Assembly: GCF_028583425.1 (NCBI RefSeq)
Contig: NC_072797.1
Coordinates: forward strand, 21,238,001 to 21,302,000
Length of the DNA stretch: 64,000 bases
Reading direction: 5' to 3'
DNA from: Eublepharis macularius
Lineage: Eukaryota > Chordata > Lepidosauria > Squamata > Eublepharidae
The number at the start of each line of letters is the position of its first letter. Position 1 is the stretch's first letter. Positions 1-14,539 of this stretch are shown here, piece after piece. The position numbers and the translations under genes were made by a program. The notes under the pieces were generated by a model, which worked only from the letters and a program-made list of their open reading frames with translations, searched no databases and was not told the origin of the DNA.

Positions 1-147
1 ATGGGTTCTCCTACCACATATAGGCTCTACCTGTTGGAGCTTCACCTTAAGATATACCTTAAAACATATAGAAGCTGTAAGGTGTTTTGCTTAATCAGAT
101 TCATTTTCTGAAAATGCATATTCTGGACCCTCAGCAACAAGTTTAGA

Positions 148-1158
148 AAGAAAGTCATGTCATGCAGGTGATTATGGGCTTTGGTATGTCAAGAAGCATT
201 CCTACATTTCTGGCAAACCAAAGGACCTTGAAAGCTTTGTAGGAGGAAAAAGATACATTTCAAGCTAATCATAACTAAATGCAGCTGAACTAGATTAAAA
301 TAAGCTGTAACTCCTGCTCACACAAAGATTCAATTCTGAACAGGGAGGCAGTGTGTGGAAACTTCTCAAATTTGCTCTTTAAATAGGTGGGCAGAAATAA
401 TATTGACAGGGCAGAGCGCCCACACAAGTAAGTTTGTGGCAGGAGGCAAAGCAATTTTTTTCACCACAGAATCACCTCAGAAAAACAAATTACCTTCACA
501 TTATGCCAACAAAAATCAACTGCAAAGAGCAACACAGACAGATTCAGTTCTTAACTAGGCCTTGGATTTAGCAAACTGCTTAAGCATAAACCTTCTATGG
601 TACTGCCCATAACTTTAGGTATGCGGCCTAAGGAACTTAAACTGCTGATAAGAGATCAATATTTTCTGAATAATATACATTTTAGACCATCTTTAAAAGT
701 AAAAGGTGTGCAAGCACCGAGTCGTTCCTGACCCATGGAGGGGATGTCACATCACGACGCTTTCTTGGCAGACTTTTTAGGGGGTGATTTGCCACTGCCT
801 TTCCCAGTTATCTACACTTTACTCCCAGGAAACTGGGTACTCATTTTACCAACCTCGGAAGGATGGAAGGCTGAGTCAACTTTGAGCCAGCTACCTGAAC
901 CTGGCTTCCGCTGGGTTCGAACTCAGGTCGTGAGCAGAGCTTGGGCTGCAGTACTGCAGCTTAACCACTCTGTGCCACGGGGCTCCTACATCTTTAAAAG
1001 TACTTTAGTAAAAAGTTAAGAAAGAAAGCCAGGTCACGCAAGTGATTACGGTACCATACCATCATGGCATGGTATTTCAAGGAATATTCCTGCATTTCTA
1101 GCAAACTAAAGAATCCTGGAAGCTTTGTGAGAGGAAAAATCCATTTCAAGCTGTTACT
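148..1158. repeat. Diverged direct repeat flanking a SINE
   Basis: About 120 bases at 148-265 recur at about 1020-1158 in the same orientation with many substitutions and small indels. Shared blocks include 'gcaggtgatta'/'gcaagtgatta', the 'ttcctacatttctgGCAAAC'-like block, and the stretch around 'gaaagctttgt'. The spacer contains the Sauria SINE at 702-988. Either a local duplication or two copies of one unrecognised dispersed repeat explains this. Confidence 0.5.
702..988 (-). mobile_element. Sauria-type tRNA SINE
   Basis: On the minus strand it begins with the tRNA-like head ('ggagccccgtggcacagag', then an A-box-like and a B-box-like 'ggttcgaac' segment read in reverse on the plus strand). 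It continues with the typical body 'cttccatccttccgaggt' and ends near 'ggtgcttgcacac'. A perfect 14-bp target duplication, catctttaaaagta, flanks it at 688-701 and 989-1002. A second member is at 28040-28329. Open frames across it are shadows. Confidence 0.93.
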
Positions 1159-3384
<2,226 letters not shown>

Positions 3385-3515
3385 TAGTTTTGCCATTGCC
3401 GTCATCTACATAGCAGCCCCAGTCTTTTGTGGTGGTCTCCCTCCCAAGTCCCAACACTGCTTAGCTTTTAAGCTTTTACAAGATCAGGCTAGTCTGGGCT
3501 ATTAAGGCGATTATG
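3385..3515 (-). repeat. 5S-rRNA-derived SINE fragment
   Basis: The plus strand resembles the reverse complement of vertebrate 5S rRNA over 'gtggtctcc...ctgcttagctt...caagatcaggct', including the internal-promoter region. The copy is strongly decayed. A clearer relative with the same 5S-like segment is at 22740-22962. It is a 5S-derived repeat and not a 5S gene. Confidence 0.55.
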
Positions 3516-4219
3516 TATGCGTGAAAACTTTTGAACAGGAACTCCTTTCCAGTACATTGTCGATAACTTTGTTTTACAACAAATAGTGTTTTGTTTTGAA
3601 ATTCGTATTAGATGCAGGTTGTTTGTGATGTGAACTAATTATTTATGGGCAATTCAGCCACACCAGTGAGCTGTTTTGAAAGAACTACAGCAGCACCAAC
3701 TGAACACAAGTATATACATATTTCCAGGATAGGCTCAAACCTTAACAGTTCCCTACGGTTTTAACAGATATTATTCAGTACTAATGGAAGACTGGAGCAA
3801 ATGGCCCAAACAAATCACAGTTTTTGCTTTGATGTTCTCTCTTTCATAAAAATAACCAGGTCCTCAGCTTCAGCTTTCCTACTAAGAAGATCAAAATCAC
3901 AAAAATCCCACACTCTTATCAATGGCAACCTGTGGCAGAGGCTGTGGGTAAACCTGTGGTACCAATTCCTACTTCCCGTGAAACTCATTCCTAAATGCTT
4001 CATAATTAACAGTACTTGACATTTATGCACTACATTTTAACTGTTCACAGTGTTTGGCACATATTATTTCAAACATTAACAGTCGCACAATACCTTTTAT
4101 CAAGACCAAGCAAAATATTACAAGGTTCATGAGATTTTAATTGGTCTTAATAAAAAAATGTAAATTTGTGGGGGAGGGAGTCTACAGAGCAACACAAATA
4201 TCTGCAATTTTCATTTTTC

Positions 4220-4350
4220 TTTACAACAGCCTGATAATATAAGCAAGTATTATCACCCCCATTATTTCAGATGACAAGCTTGAAGTGTGAGAAACCTGCT
4301 TGCCTGTTTCCACTTACTAAATCTGTGGTCAAGATATTTCAACTGGGCAT
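4220..4350 (-). repeat. MIR-like SINE fragment
   Basis: It has the recognisable order 'acaacagcctgataatata', 'attatcacccccattattt', 'cagatgacaag', and then a decayed tail, as in the reverse complement of MIR/CORE-SINE elements. Highly diverged and truncated. Confidence 0.5.
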
Positions 4351-4678
4351 TTCCTGGCTCACAGTTCATACAATCCACCATTACAGCATGTAAAATCATT
4401 CACAGAAAAGAAGCTGAACAGAAGCAAGACTGCTACATAGCACACAAGTAATCTGGGCACAACTCCTCAAGGTACGCTTTCACCTCCTGAGTAAGGCCTC
4501 TTTCAGATCATTACATTAAATATATTGTCCAAGCTACCCAAGAGAGATAATAGGCACAACCCCAACATTACATTCATTTCCAAAGTTTACTAGTAAATAA
4601 ACAGAACCCATCGACTTCTTATATTTAACACAATGATCCAGTATTCAAGTTAATCTCTGCAAGTAAATAACTGCGAGT

Positions 4679-4912
4679 TATTTATTTATTTACATTATTT
4701 ATAGTCCGCCTTCCTCAGTAAGACTCAAGGCACAAAAAGCTGAAAACAAGCAAAGTCTGATATAGCTGAAACAAAATATAAGAAATTTGGGATGACATAA
4801 GAAGCAACAGTAACAGAAAGCACACTGTAGTACAGTCCACAGACCCTATCACTTTATCGAAGTATCTCTTTGAACCATTCCCTTAAAGCACAGGGCTTCT
4901 GAATACCTATTA
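4679..4912 (-). mobile_element. L2-type LINE 3' tail
   Basis: The start 'ttatttatttacattattta' followed by 'tagtccgccttcctcagtaa' and 'gactcaaggc' is the same 3'-UTR end seen in the better preserved L2 copy at 27742 and in the fragment at 21356. It carries the matching interior 'agtccacagaccctatcact'. It encodes no protein. Confidence 0.7.
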
Positions 4913-4921
4913 TAAATAAAT

Positions 4922-5480
4922 ATCCTGAAAAATCAGCAGTGGCTGAACATAGCCTAACTCAAACAGGACACAGTATCCTATTCCAGGACACTAAAATACT
5001 TGACAACACTTCCAACTACTTTGTCAGACTGCACAGGGAAGCCATTGAAATTCACAAGCATAAGCACAATTTCAACAGGAAAGAAGAGACTTTAAGAATG
5101 AATAGAGCATGGTTTCCAGTCCTGAAAAACACCAGGCTAACAAAACACACTATACCCAACAATAGCCCTGCAGAGAAGTTTAGCACATCAAGCACCAATC
5201 CATATGCAAAAGTACCTCCTCAGGATACAGTGACGCCTCCCTCCATTAGCATTCCACACCCTGGGAAACTCTTACAGGATGACTCAGCCCAACCCCAACC
5301 CTCCTGAGTAGATATAAATGACCTGCCAACATCTTTTCCACACTGTGACACTGAGAGATCTCTGTCTTTTGGTGCTACACCTCTGAAGATGCCAGCCACA
5401 GCTGCTGGCGAAATGTCAGGAACTATAATGCCAAGACCACGGCTATACAGCCCGGAAAATCCACAACAACCAACCCAATC
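4922..5480 (+). mobile_element. Penelope-like element, 3' portion with pLTR
   Basis: The open frame at 4939-5307 (122 residues) looks like the region at the end of a Penelope-like endonuclease domain: it starts with AEH, continues through a REAIEI-type helix, an HNFNRKEE block and a W-P pair, and then loses similarity in a Pro/Ser-rich tail. The GIY-YIG catalytic part is missing, so the copy is 5'-truncated. Downstream, 5370-5478 matches the arm of the hairpin at 46127-46375 almost base for base, up to the shared end 'cacaacaacca'. That link is what identifies the hairpin as Penelope-derived. The family assignment rests on recognition of residues, not on a search. Confidence 0.7.
5378..5420 (+). 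ncRNA. Candidate hammerhead ribozyme core (decayed)
   Basis: CTGAAGA (5383-5389) fits the conserved CUGANGA box. GCCAGC (5391-5396) and GCTGGC (5404-5409) form a six-pair stem II with loop cacagct. GAAA (5410-5413) follows immediately. Flanking CCT/AGG could form stem I. Here the base after GAAA is T, where the copies at 46.2 kb have C, consistent with CpG decay. Hammerhead motifs in Penelope-like elements are established knowledge; activity of this copy is unlikely. Confidence 0.5.
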
Positions 5481-7750
5481 TCTACTTTGACCAAAAATTC
5501 AAACACAGCAAATCAAAGACAATTTGCAAATTACTATGTATGTATCATTCCAGTTTGGCTCTCTATTTATTTGGTGCACTCCGACTGCCAATACAGGAAG
5601 ACATTTTCTCCATGTCATCAGAGTAAGACTCGGAGGTTTTGGATCACAACAACTCTGTTAAACTGACCTAAGAGCCCAAAAACATATTCAATGAAACATG
5701 GTTGCAGAATTATCTAAAAAAAATACATCCTGTCCTCCTCCATCCCAAGTTACTATTTCTACATGAGAATGGGCTGTTCCACCTAGACTCATTCCTTCTG
5801 CAATCAAGTTCCATCTGTCCTGACTTCCAATATCATCATGTCAGGTGACAACCATAATCCAGAAAGTCATGATCTATAACTCATTGACACCATGGCATGG
5901 TATGTATGAGGCATGATGGGAAGAAAGTGGCTTGTTACTTGCAATATCATTTTGGAGAATTTGTTCCCTGGTAAGACAGTCATACAACATTAAAGAATTA
6001 AAATAGCTCAACTATAAAAAGGTGCATATCCATATCCCAAATGGCACTGGGGGCTTGTTAAATATACACTGAATTAAGAAAGATGCCACTTGTGATTAAG
6101 TAGTATTAATAGTTCTGTACATCAAAAACACTCCAAAAGTTTATTCACTGAGAATGTTCTAGTTAGTAAACACCAAGACTATTTAAGTCCCATTGATAAT
6201 AATAGGACATAAGTATGCTCAACTTGCTCTGAATGACCTGCTGTCATCATTTCAAGCTAACTGGTTTTGTACAGCTGCAAAACAGGTTGTGTTTTGTATC
6301 AATGTGTACTTCCCCTTCACAAAAAGCACAATGAAACACTCAAATTAATCATGTAAAATAATAATACAAAAACACAGGGGTGAAAATGTTCATTAGTAGA
6401 TTAATCAGTTGTAGAGCCCATTGGTGGAAAGACAAGATATAAACAAATCAATGAAGATTTTATCAGTGGAAACCAAACTGATGATGTTGCAAATTAAGGG
6501 AACCCTGGTTTATTGTTGAAGGCTACTTAGGAGCTAGTGATTACTGTAAGAGAATGAAAAAGCAATTAAAGACAGCCTCTTCTAACAATACATGTCGGAT
6601 TTTTAATAGCACAGTCTTACACATCTGCAAAAATCACCAATGCTGAAGTTTTAGCAATAAGCAAATTTGAATAAAATCAATTACTTGGACAAAGGGATAA
6701 ATTAAAATGGTTTAATCTGTTAACATTCCTTACAGTTATGCATTTTCATTAACAAATAAGTTTTAAAAGCTGGTAAGTTAAATCCACAAGACAGCAATAA
6801 AATTAAGAATAAGAACTGGCTCCTTTTCTATTTGGTTCCCAGATCATCCTTATTAAGAGTTCAGCAATAAGCAGGTAATAAAATATTTTAACAGATTTTC
6901 TAAAGGCCCACAAAAAAAGAAATAACAAAGTTGCCTAATGCGGCTTTCTAAAATGTGAAAGCTGAGGCTGAGGCTGGGAACCTGGAAGTGGGTGACATAC
7001 GGTCGGGCAAAATGACAGAGCCCAGTAGCCCCCTTACATGAACCACAATAGAGGGGATTTAAAGCACAGGATTTTTTTTGCTTATAGGTCTTTTAGGGAC
7101 TGGCTGGTTCATACCAGGAAAGCTGGATCATTTGCCAAGATCTATTGCATCACCTCAGTGTGTAAACAAGAACATGATCAAAGTGAAATGTTACTGGACA
7201 CCTCAGCAGTTTTGAACCAATTACAATCTGCAAAGAAGTAGCTGTCACGCATGCACATTAGCTCACTTTCTTGCTAATAACATAGGAAGTGATTCAATCT
7301 AATCTCTCCATACCTATTAAGTGCATTCACTTTTTGAGAAACGTATTGAGAAAAGTCTGGGGAGCTGGCATGCAGTGTCTCAGGAGGCACACACACACAC
7401 TACCCAAAGATGGGGAAAAACAAGACAAAAAAACCTATAATTAATACTGCCATGTAAACTAAGGTGCTCTGAGAAGCTCCACAACATAAAGATGAACTTG
7501 ACGTTAGCAAAACTCAGAATGCTTTTGTCTGGCAGACACACCAAATAAAAGCTCCAAGTTAACTATACAAAAGCAATTGTGTTCTTTTCTGCTGAAAACA
7601 AATACACCATTTCATCATAACATCCTATTAATATATTGCAACATTTCATTTTCCTAAAACACTGTTTGCTGGAGTGAGTTCACGAAGGAACACAGATGCC
7701 CAGGAACAGATAAAATAGGTCTGTTGCAGAATTAAGAGCTAATTAATTCT
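5481..7750. other. Noncoding, nothing recognised
   Basis: AT-rich intron with no recognisable repeat head or tail, apart from a very short (CA)n run near 7390. Short open frames show no family similarity. Confidence 0.5.
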
Positions 7751-7754
7751 TTTT

Positions 7755-8470
7755 AAGGTAGTGTAGTGGTTTTATTTATTTTATTCAATTTTATACCATG
7801 TCTCTTCAATTAAGATCTCCAAGCAGTTCACAACAATTACAACAGTTAAAACCAATACAAAAGTATAATATTCAATAAAATAACAGCCCAATGCAAATAA
7901 TTAAAAACTATCCTAGTCCCAACCTCAGCCTATAAAACCCTGTGAACAACATAAAAATTATAGGTAAATAAAATGCACAACAATTTGCTCTGCCTCACAG
8001 AAGAAGAATAGGTAGCAAAAGCACGCCAGAATAGTCCTGCCTTATAGAGTTTCCGAAACATCAACAAGTCTGGCTGAGCATGAGTGCCTTCTGACAATGG
8101 ATTCCAAAGGGAGGGCACCACAATCGTAAAGAGTGACCTTTTTCCTGGTGGAAGAAAGTCACGCTGCCCCAGGGCCAGAAAACACCAGCAAGCCCTGCAA
8201 GGATGAACAAGCGAGGCGGGGGTGGGGTGAGGTTCAAAATGGCAGAGGTGGACCCAAAGGTATGAGAGTCCCAGAACGTGAAAGGCTTTAAAAGTGAGGA
8301 CTGACACTTTGAATTAAATCCAGAGGCTAATTGGTAACCAGTGCAGCTGCTTCAAAATTGGTGTTATATGAACTGACAACGGTGACTTGGTCAGCAACCC
8401 AGCAGCCGCATTCTGCACTACCTGAAGTCTCTGGAGCATCTTAGCCCCCATGTAGTAGGATGGGCTCTAA
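7755..8470 (-). mobile_element. L2-like LINE 3' part, decayed
   Basis: On the minus strand this is an L2-like 3' region of a subfamily different from the copy at 27.7 kb. The block around 8030-8470 preserves sequence typical of the end of the reverse-transcriptase frame ('aggctaattggtaaccagtg', 'gcagccgcattctgcactac', 'ctgaagtctctggagcatct'). The low-coordinate end is an A/T-rich 3' UTR ('ttatttattttattcaattt'). No continuous frame survives. Confidence 0.65.
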
Positions 8471-9654
8471 TGACCCACTGACACACGACAAGAAGTCACA
8501 AGGCAGGAAAAACTGCCAAAGTTACAGCCTCACCAGTTTAATCACCAGGGTCACAGGCTGCAGACCAAGAGAGCTGGAGGAGAAAAAAAAACATAAGCTG
8601 AGGTCTAGGTGGTAAACCGTAGCGAGGAACATGTCAGCACAGCAAGGTTCAGAGATCTCTTGCACCATATACCCTCTCTCTTGCCTCCCCGCCAACACCT
8701 CCAGCCCAGCCCCACTCTCGTCATTCAATGTGGTTACTCATGCCTGTGCTGTGAAGCCCCTTTTGTAAAAAGGAGTGAGTCCACGCCACTGTGTGACCAC
8801 ATCTCACCATCCTCCCATCTATGTTTGTAAATGAAGAGCCAGGAAGCAGCAGCAATGCATGCAGGGATAGGCAGAACCAAATTTTCACCCCATAACAGTC
8901 AATAGCTTGGGGAAGAGCAATAGCACAAATTTAAAGAGCGGGCAAATTCTCCCTATTTCCCATGTGGTAAGCCATTGGTCTGCATTTGCCCGACAGTTTA
9001 CTTAGTTCTGACGGAAAGCATAAAACCAAAGAAAGCTGAGCAACAGATAAAATTTATTACCAAAAGATATATAATCCTAGTAGAGCAATTCAGCTTTAAT
9101 GAATTTACAAGAAAGTTACAAACATAAGGTATCAGATAGACTAAAGTAAGAATGTGTAAAGACAAAAAGTCTGGGGATTGAGAGAAGCAGAATGGAATCA
9201 GAGTTGCCCTAAACTGACAGTGCGGAATGGGCCTATAACATGTACATCCTCCCCCCATCCCCAAATGTGTAAAGTTACTTGGTTTCGGAGAGACACTCAA
9301 AACCTTTTTAAATAAATTGAATGTAATGAATGGAAAGACTGGGCTTTTTAACAATTCATTTGTTTTAAAATTTTAGATTAATTTATTTTGAAACATTTAA
9401 GGCAACCTATTTGAAGCCAGGAAACAATAATTGTAAATGTGATATATAACCTGTTATCTGATCTTTCTTTCCTCTGTGCTCTGATCGCTATTCTTCAATG
9501 TCAGAAGCCTACTCTCAGCCTCTTTAGGGATGAAAGAACCACACGCTAAGTAGAATGACACTAGTGACATAAAGGTCAGCAAAGGTATTGATAATCATAT
9601 TTACTTTGGAAACAAACGGCTAACAGCATTTAAAATGACCAATCATATGTATGG

Positions 9655-9875
9655 CTGGTAGACAGATCTACAAATAAGTCAGTCTCTGGTTCAAAGTCCA
9701 CCTCTTCCATGAACTCACTAAGTGACCTTAGATGAGCAATACTCGCTCAGCCACAGCCACTCATCCTCTGTAATGTGGGGTAATGCTCACCTCCCTAACA
9801 GTGTCATTGTAGGGATTTCAATAATGTATGGAAGACCTATGAACACTAAACTTCTATACAAATGCCAAATATTAT
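9655..9875 (+). repeat. MIR-like SINE, plus orientation
   Basis: It follows the MIR/CORE-SINE order: 'ggttcaaagtccacctcttc', 'catgaactcactaagtgacc', 'tcatcctctgtaatgtgggg', then 'ctatacaaatgccaaatatt' at the tail. A minus-orientation relative follows directly at 9890-10095. Confidence 0.7.
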
Positions 9876-9889
9876 TTTTACATTATCTC

Positions 9890-10095
9890 TTTTCTTCGTT
9901 TATACCATGTCTTTCTCCCTAATGGGGACTCCATCACATCATTTTTCTGTCCTCCATTTTATCCTCTCCACAATCCTGTGAGGTAGGTCAAACTTTAGTA
10001 TGTGACTTGCCCAAGGTCACTCAGCAATGACAGAGTGGGCATTTGAACCTAGATCTCCTAGATCCTGTCTGACACTCTAACCTCTATACCACACT
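9890..10095 (-). repeat. MIR-like SINE, minus orientation
   Basis: It contains 'caatcctgtgaggtaggtc', 'gtgacttgcccaaggtcact', 'cagcaatgacagagtgggca' and 'tttgaacctagatctcc', then 'cctctataccacactgact', the reverse complement of a tRNA-derived MIR head. About as diverged as the other MIR-like pieces in the intron. Confidence 0.75.
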
Positions 10096-12585
10096 GACTC
10101 AACTTTATGAAAATGATAACTCCTCCAATCTACTATCTTATGGTAAGAACTACACTGAAATTCTTCAATAATTAAATCTTCCTTAAAAAGGAAATCTAAT
10201 TATCCTCAACAATGCAATGTTTTTCAGACGGACACAAAAACACCTTCCTATTAATTCCTAACATTAAGTTCTTCCAGAAACAGTCCATTACTACCTTCTT
10301 GCAGGAGGGGATAATGTACCATGTCACAAAAGATACACAACATTAAAGCTGTTTCAGCATGTTGGGTTTTCTTAGGTTCAGCATTTTAAAGGTTAGATTC
10401 AAATACTGGAAACCCCACCAACAGAATTAATTAAGTAGTAAAAGATCTGCAACTTAAGATGGTTTTCAGCTTGAGATGGCTGGTCACAGAGACCGTGGAC
10501 AACAGAAATCTTCCGATTAAGGGGGGGGGGGGCGTTCTTGTTCAAGCAAGAAGTAGGATCCCCAATTAAGTTTAATAATCTTTAGATTATAAATCTGGTG
10601 ACAGATCATCTTTTTTAGTTTTGTACAGCATTTAATTTGTTTTACATACTCAACAGAGAGACTGACTGTGACTGATGATACCTTTTGAATACACAGGGCC
10701 TACTGCCAGGTTAACATTCAGTTCATTAAATATACATTGACTATTTTCATTGCACCACAAATACTTTTGACCCTGAAAAGGCTTTCCTAACATTGGCCAA
10801 CTCGATCTCATGTATAATAAATTCTGGAAGCAAGCTGCCCATGCTCTTTACGTGAACCTAGAAGGATCTGTCACCCTTCTCGTAGTTCAAATTCCTTTAT
10901 CAACCTTCCTTCACTTGCAGTTTTGAACAACAGGAACACCTGGAGTTTATCCCAAGTTTGCAGAAAGATCTACCTGAACTCCATGTGCCCCTCCCCTTTG
11001 TGGACTTTTTGATGGGCATTAGGAGAGGAAGATCTGGCTATCAGATATACAATAGTGGTTAGAAGAATGAGCTGTGAGCCAGGAAGTCTCCAATTAGTCA
11101 TAAACTTGCTACCTAGCACAAACAAGCTACTATCTTTCTTCCTCAGCTGCCAATCTCAGGCTTGTCATTTAGATATGATAAATAAATATGCAAAGACAGA
11201 CCTTGACAAATTTTCTTTGACTCTTCAGAGCCAGCCTAAAATTTAGAGGCCAGACTCATTTTCCAGCCACAGTGTTTTATATTTTAATGACCATATTTTC
11301 TAATTTTCACTACCACAAAATCTAATCCTAAACTCTTCAATTTCTCCTAATTTTATTAAAGCTATGACAAAACTGCTGTAGTATATAAATAAATTACCAC
11401 AAGAAAAAGATAACTAACGCTAAGCTGAACTTCTTCAAATATCTCATAATTGCTTTTAAAAGCTCTGTTTAACTGAATATTGAAGCTCTGTTCAACTGAA
11501 TATTGAAGCCAGTCTAGAAAGCAACTGATTAAGCAATGAATTCATCTGCGTGCCACCAGTGAATAGTGTAATATTAACATATAAACGAGCAATGACAAGA
11601 ACTTCTATGCCATACAGCAAAACATATTCTGATATGAAATGTTAAGATAGTACTTCTGAGGATCACTGAAAGAAATTACTATAAAATCACTGCTGAAAAT
11701 ACTAGGCTCCACAATGAAATTTCTAGATGCCTTCACAACCTGGCACTTGGGATTTGTTGAGCCCTGAAATATGAATATAATACTACTGGCCTATTTGATA
11801 GGGTTGATGTAACAATTATTAAAAATGTTCCTCAAGTGCTCTTAACATAGAGTGGCATATAAATATTTATTAAATTGGGAACATAATTTTTATAACGTTC
11901 ATTTCATATTTATTCAGAAGGCATTTATATCATCAAAGGGTGCCAGAAATTAATTAAGTAATGAATTACCTTTTCCTTAGGGAACCATCTCTGTAACTGC
12001 TTTAGCATAAAACATCACACCAAGGTGCTACATTCCAAACTTTTAAAGGATTTAAACAGAGAGAATTATTGTTTAAGGAAGATTCTTAAGACAACTACAC
12101 AGATTTATTCCTTTGAAGAATTATCAACATGGCAATTATTCAGCTTGTAACTCCCTTTGACTTATCCAACACAAAACTCCTGCAAATTTTGAGTATGCCA
12201 GATACTGGCTGAATATAACCAAACAACACTCCCTCAGATAACCTTGAGACATTATTCTGTCCTTCCTAATAAAATTATGCAGCTTTTAAAATCCAAAACA
12301 ATGTTCTGTTCATACTATTCTAACACTGCTATCTTAAGCAACAGATTTCGCTTGGCTCTTCATAACTTGACAGAAGAATAAAAAGAACCACATTGTATGT
12401 ACTAAGAAAAGAAACACAATCCCTTCAAATAAACAGTGAACCCAATCCTATGCTGGCCTGCACATAGTACTGCTGTTCCAGCGCTGCATTCAGGAGCACA
12501 ATATGTATCGATTACTCTCACTGGGGAGCGAGGAAACCTTTGCATCCCATTTTAAGGACACAAGTAGCCCCAAAACGCATGGGGT
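10096..12585. other. Noncoding, little recognised
   Basis: AT-rich intron. It contains a G10 run at about 10525-10534 and a weak MIR-like tail near 11780-11880 ('gtggcatataaatatttatt'). No coding sequence was seen. Confidence 0.45.
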
Positions 12586-12599
12586 CAGTGCAGACTTGT

Positions 12600-12765
12600 G
12601 TGCGATGGCTCATATCTTTGTAAACTTGTGTTTATTTACCCTATGGTATTGTTTATGGAAATGTCCTTGATATTGACTGTACTAATCTCACACTGTGTGA
12701 TTTGCCTTGAGTCTCAGTGAAAAAGGTGGACTATAAATGACAGAAATAATAAGAATAATTACACA
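12600..12765 (+). mobile_element. L2-type LINE 3' tail, plus strand
   Basis: The string 'gatttgccttgagtctcagt' followed by 'gaaaaaggtggactataaat' is the reverse complement of the 3'-UTR end seen at 4679, 21356 and 27742, preceded by 'taatctcacactgtgtga'. Only the extreme 3' end is kept. Confidence 0.7.
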
Positions 12766-13234
12766 GGAGGGAACTGTACTCTGGTGAGCAGTAGGGGGCT
12801 GTCTGGGAGCACAGCTCTGAAATTTTTGCTTTTCCAAAAAATACCTAGGGGCAGAGCCAGAAGCTTTTGATTCCAGGCAGATCACGCCACCTAGTAAATG
12901 CATATACAAACTAAGGCATTAGATCTCAAGTTTTGTGAATATCAGTATGTATCAGTTTAGTTACAACTTCAGTTTCAACAATAAGAACAAGCAGGGGACC
13001 CACGAGGTCTTGTAGGGGAGCATCATATTTTCTGTTTCACCACTATTTCCTCTATTCCTTCCCTGCTTCTCTTTTCCTGCTTCCTTCTCTCCTTCCTGCT
13101 AACCTACCCTTATCTGGCCCTCTGTCTTCAGTTTTCCCTTCTTCCTTCCCATTGGCAGTATCTCTAAAGGGAAACTCTTGCATGGTGCTGCCTGCCCAGC
13201 TGCACAGTGGGGAAGCTGCAGGGACTTGCAGGGA

Positions 13235-13425
13235 GCACCTCACTTTCCCCATATTCTCTCCTCCTCCATTGTATCTCACAACAACCATATGAGGTTGCTT
13301 ATGCTGAGAGTGTGAGACTGGTCCAAAGTCACCAAATGAGGGTCTTTGGCAGAGAGGGGATTTGAACCTGACTCTTCCAAATTTTAATCTGAAAATATAA
13401 ACACTATTCCATACTGGCTATTGTG
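13235..13425 (-). repeat. MIR-like SINE fragment
   Basis: It retains 'cacaacaaccatatgaggtt', 'gtccaaagtcaccaaatgag', 'ggggatttgaacctgactc' and 'cactattccatactggct' in the order of a reverse-complemented MIR-like SINE. It lies downstream of a pyrimidine-rich tract at 13040-13140. Confidence 0.65.
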
Positions 13426-14539
13426 GGATTACTGCAAGTTGCCTGGTAGCAAGCAAACCAAGGGTTGCTGTTGGGCCTGACCCCATGTGACCTCTCTCAA
13501 AGGCTAAAATAGACCTGGAAAGGGCTCCATCCCTTCCTCCTGCCTTTTACTGATAGAAACCAAGGCTTGAACTCTGGCACCCTTGTGGTTGCCTAGCAAC
13601 AGCCACAGGGGACAGTCATGTCTTAAAGCTACAGGTGCTGCTTCTAATTATACAAAGGGTTTTTTTTTGTTAATTACTGATTTTTATGCAAACCTGGGGC
13701 ATTTTTCAGGTCTATAGAAAATCTGTTTTCTCTGTTCATGGCTCCTATCTCTGGATTCAAGTATCCACAGAATTGGCCATGTTGAGAATTTGATATATTG
13801 ATGATGATGGTCAGTTAAATTCAACAATATGCTGAAAAATCACACCAGAATGGCAATGATACAATCACTATCACTCTGTCTTAATGTGTGTGAAGTGTTT
13901 GGCTTCCTGTTGAAGGTAAGAGGTACGAACTACTACTCTTACATGTGCAACCCGCTACCAGGTTATGGTTGGGTATACAGCTTCTTCTAAGTTTCCAATT
14001 ATTAACTTTTAATCCACTACCACTCATCAAGTATGCAACATTATCACTAAATACTTGCCAAGTCACAAGTAAATGATAAAGGCCTATAGGAGAAATCTAG
14101 GTTTGGGATCTTTATCATCAGGATGGGGGAGAGCCACATAAAACAACTCTCCTCCACTGGCTGACACAACAAGCCATTGCAAATGTGAAGAAAGGATTGC
14201 TTAGAAATCCATCCATCCCCCTCCCCCAAATTTGGGATACTCCACCACAGATTTGTAGATTGACCCTTCGATGGGTTGCATAACCCCTGTTAAGAATCAC
14301 TGCTCCAACCTTTGTACAAGTGTGGTATGACAAGGAGCTCCACCTGTAAAGGCTGGCAGATCTCACTAAACATGCCTTAGAGCCTGTTTGAAGACCTATT
14401 CCTTGGTGAAGGAACTCTTCATAACCACCACTTTATCTATGCAGTCTCATCCAGCTGAGCTACTAAGAGTAGTAAAAAGTGTACTTCAATCCCAATTGTT
14501 GATCTTCTAACCAAAGTATGTAATTTGTTGCTAAAATCA

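Noticed and set aside
702-988. A tRNA gene at the SINE head
   Set aside because: The tRNA-like boxes belong to the SINE; the fold is degraded and flanked by SINE body and a target duplication.
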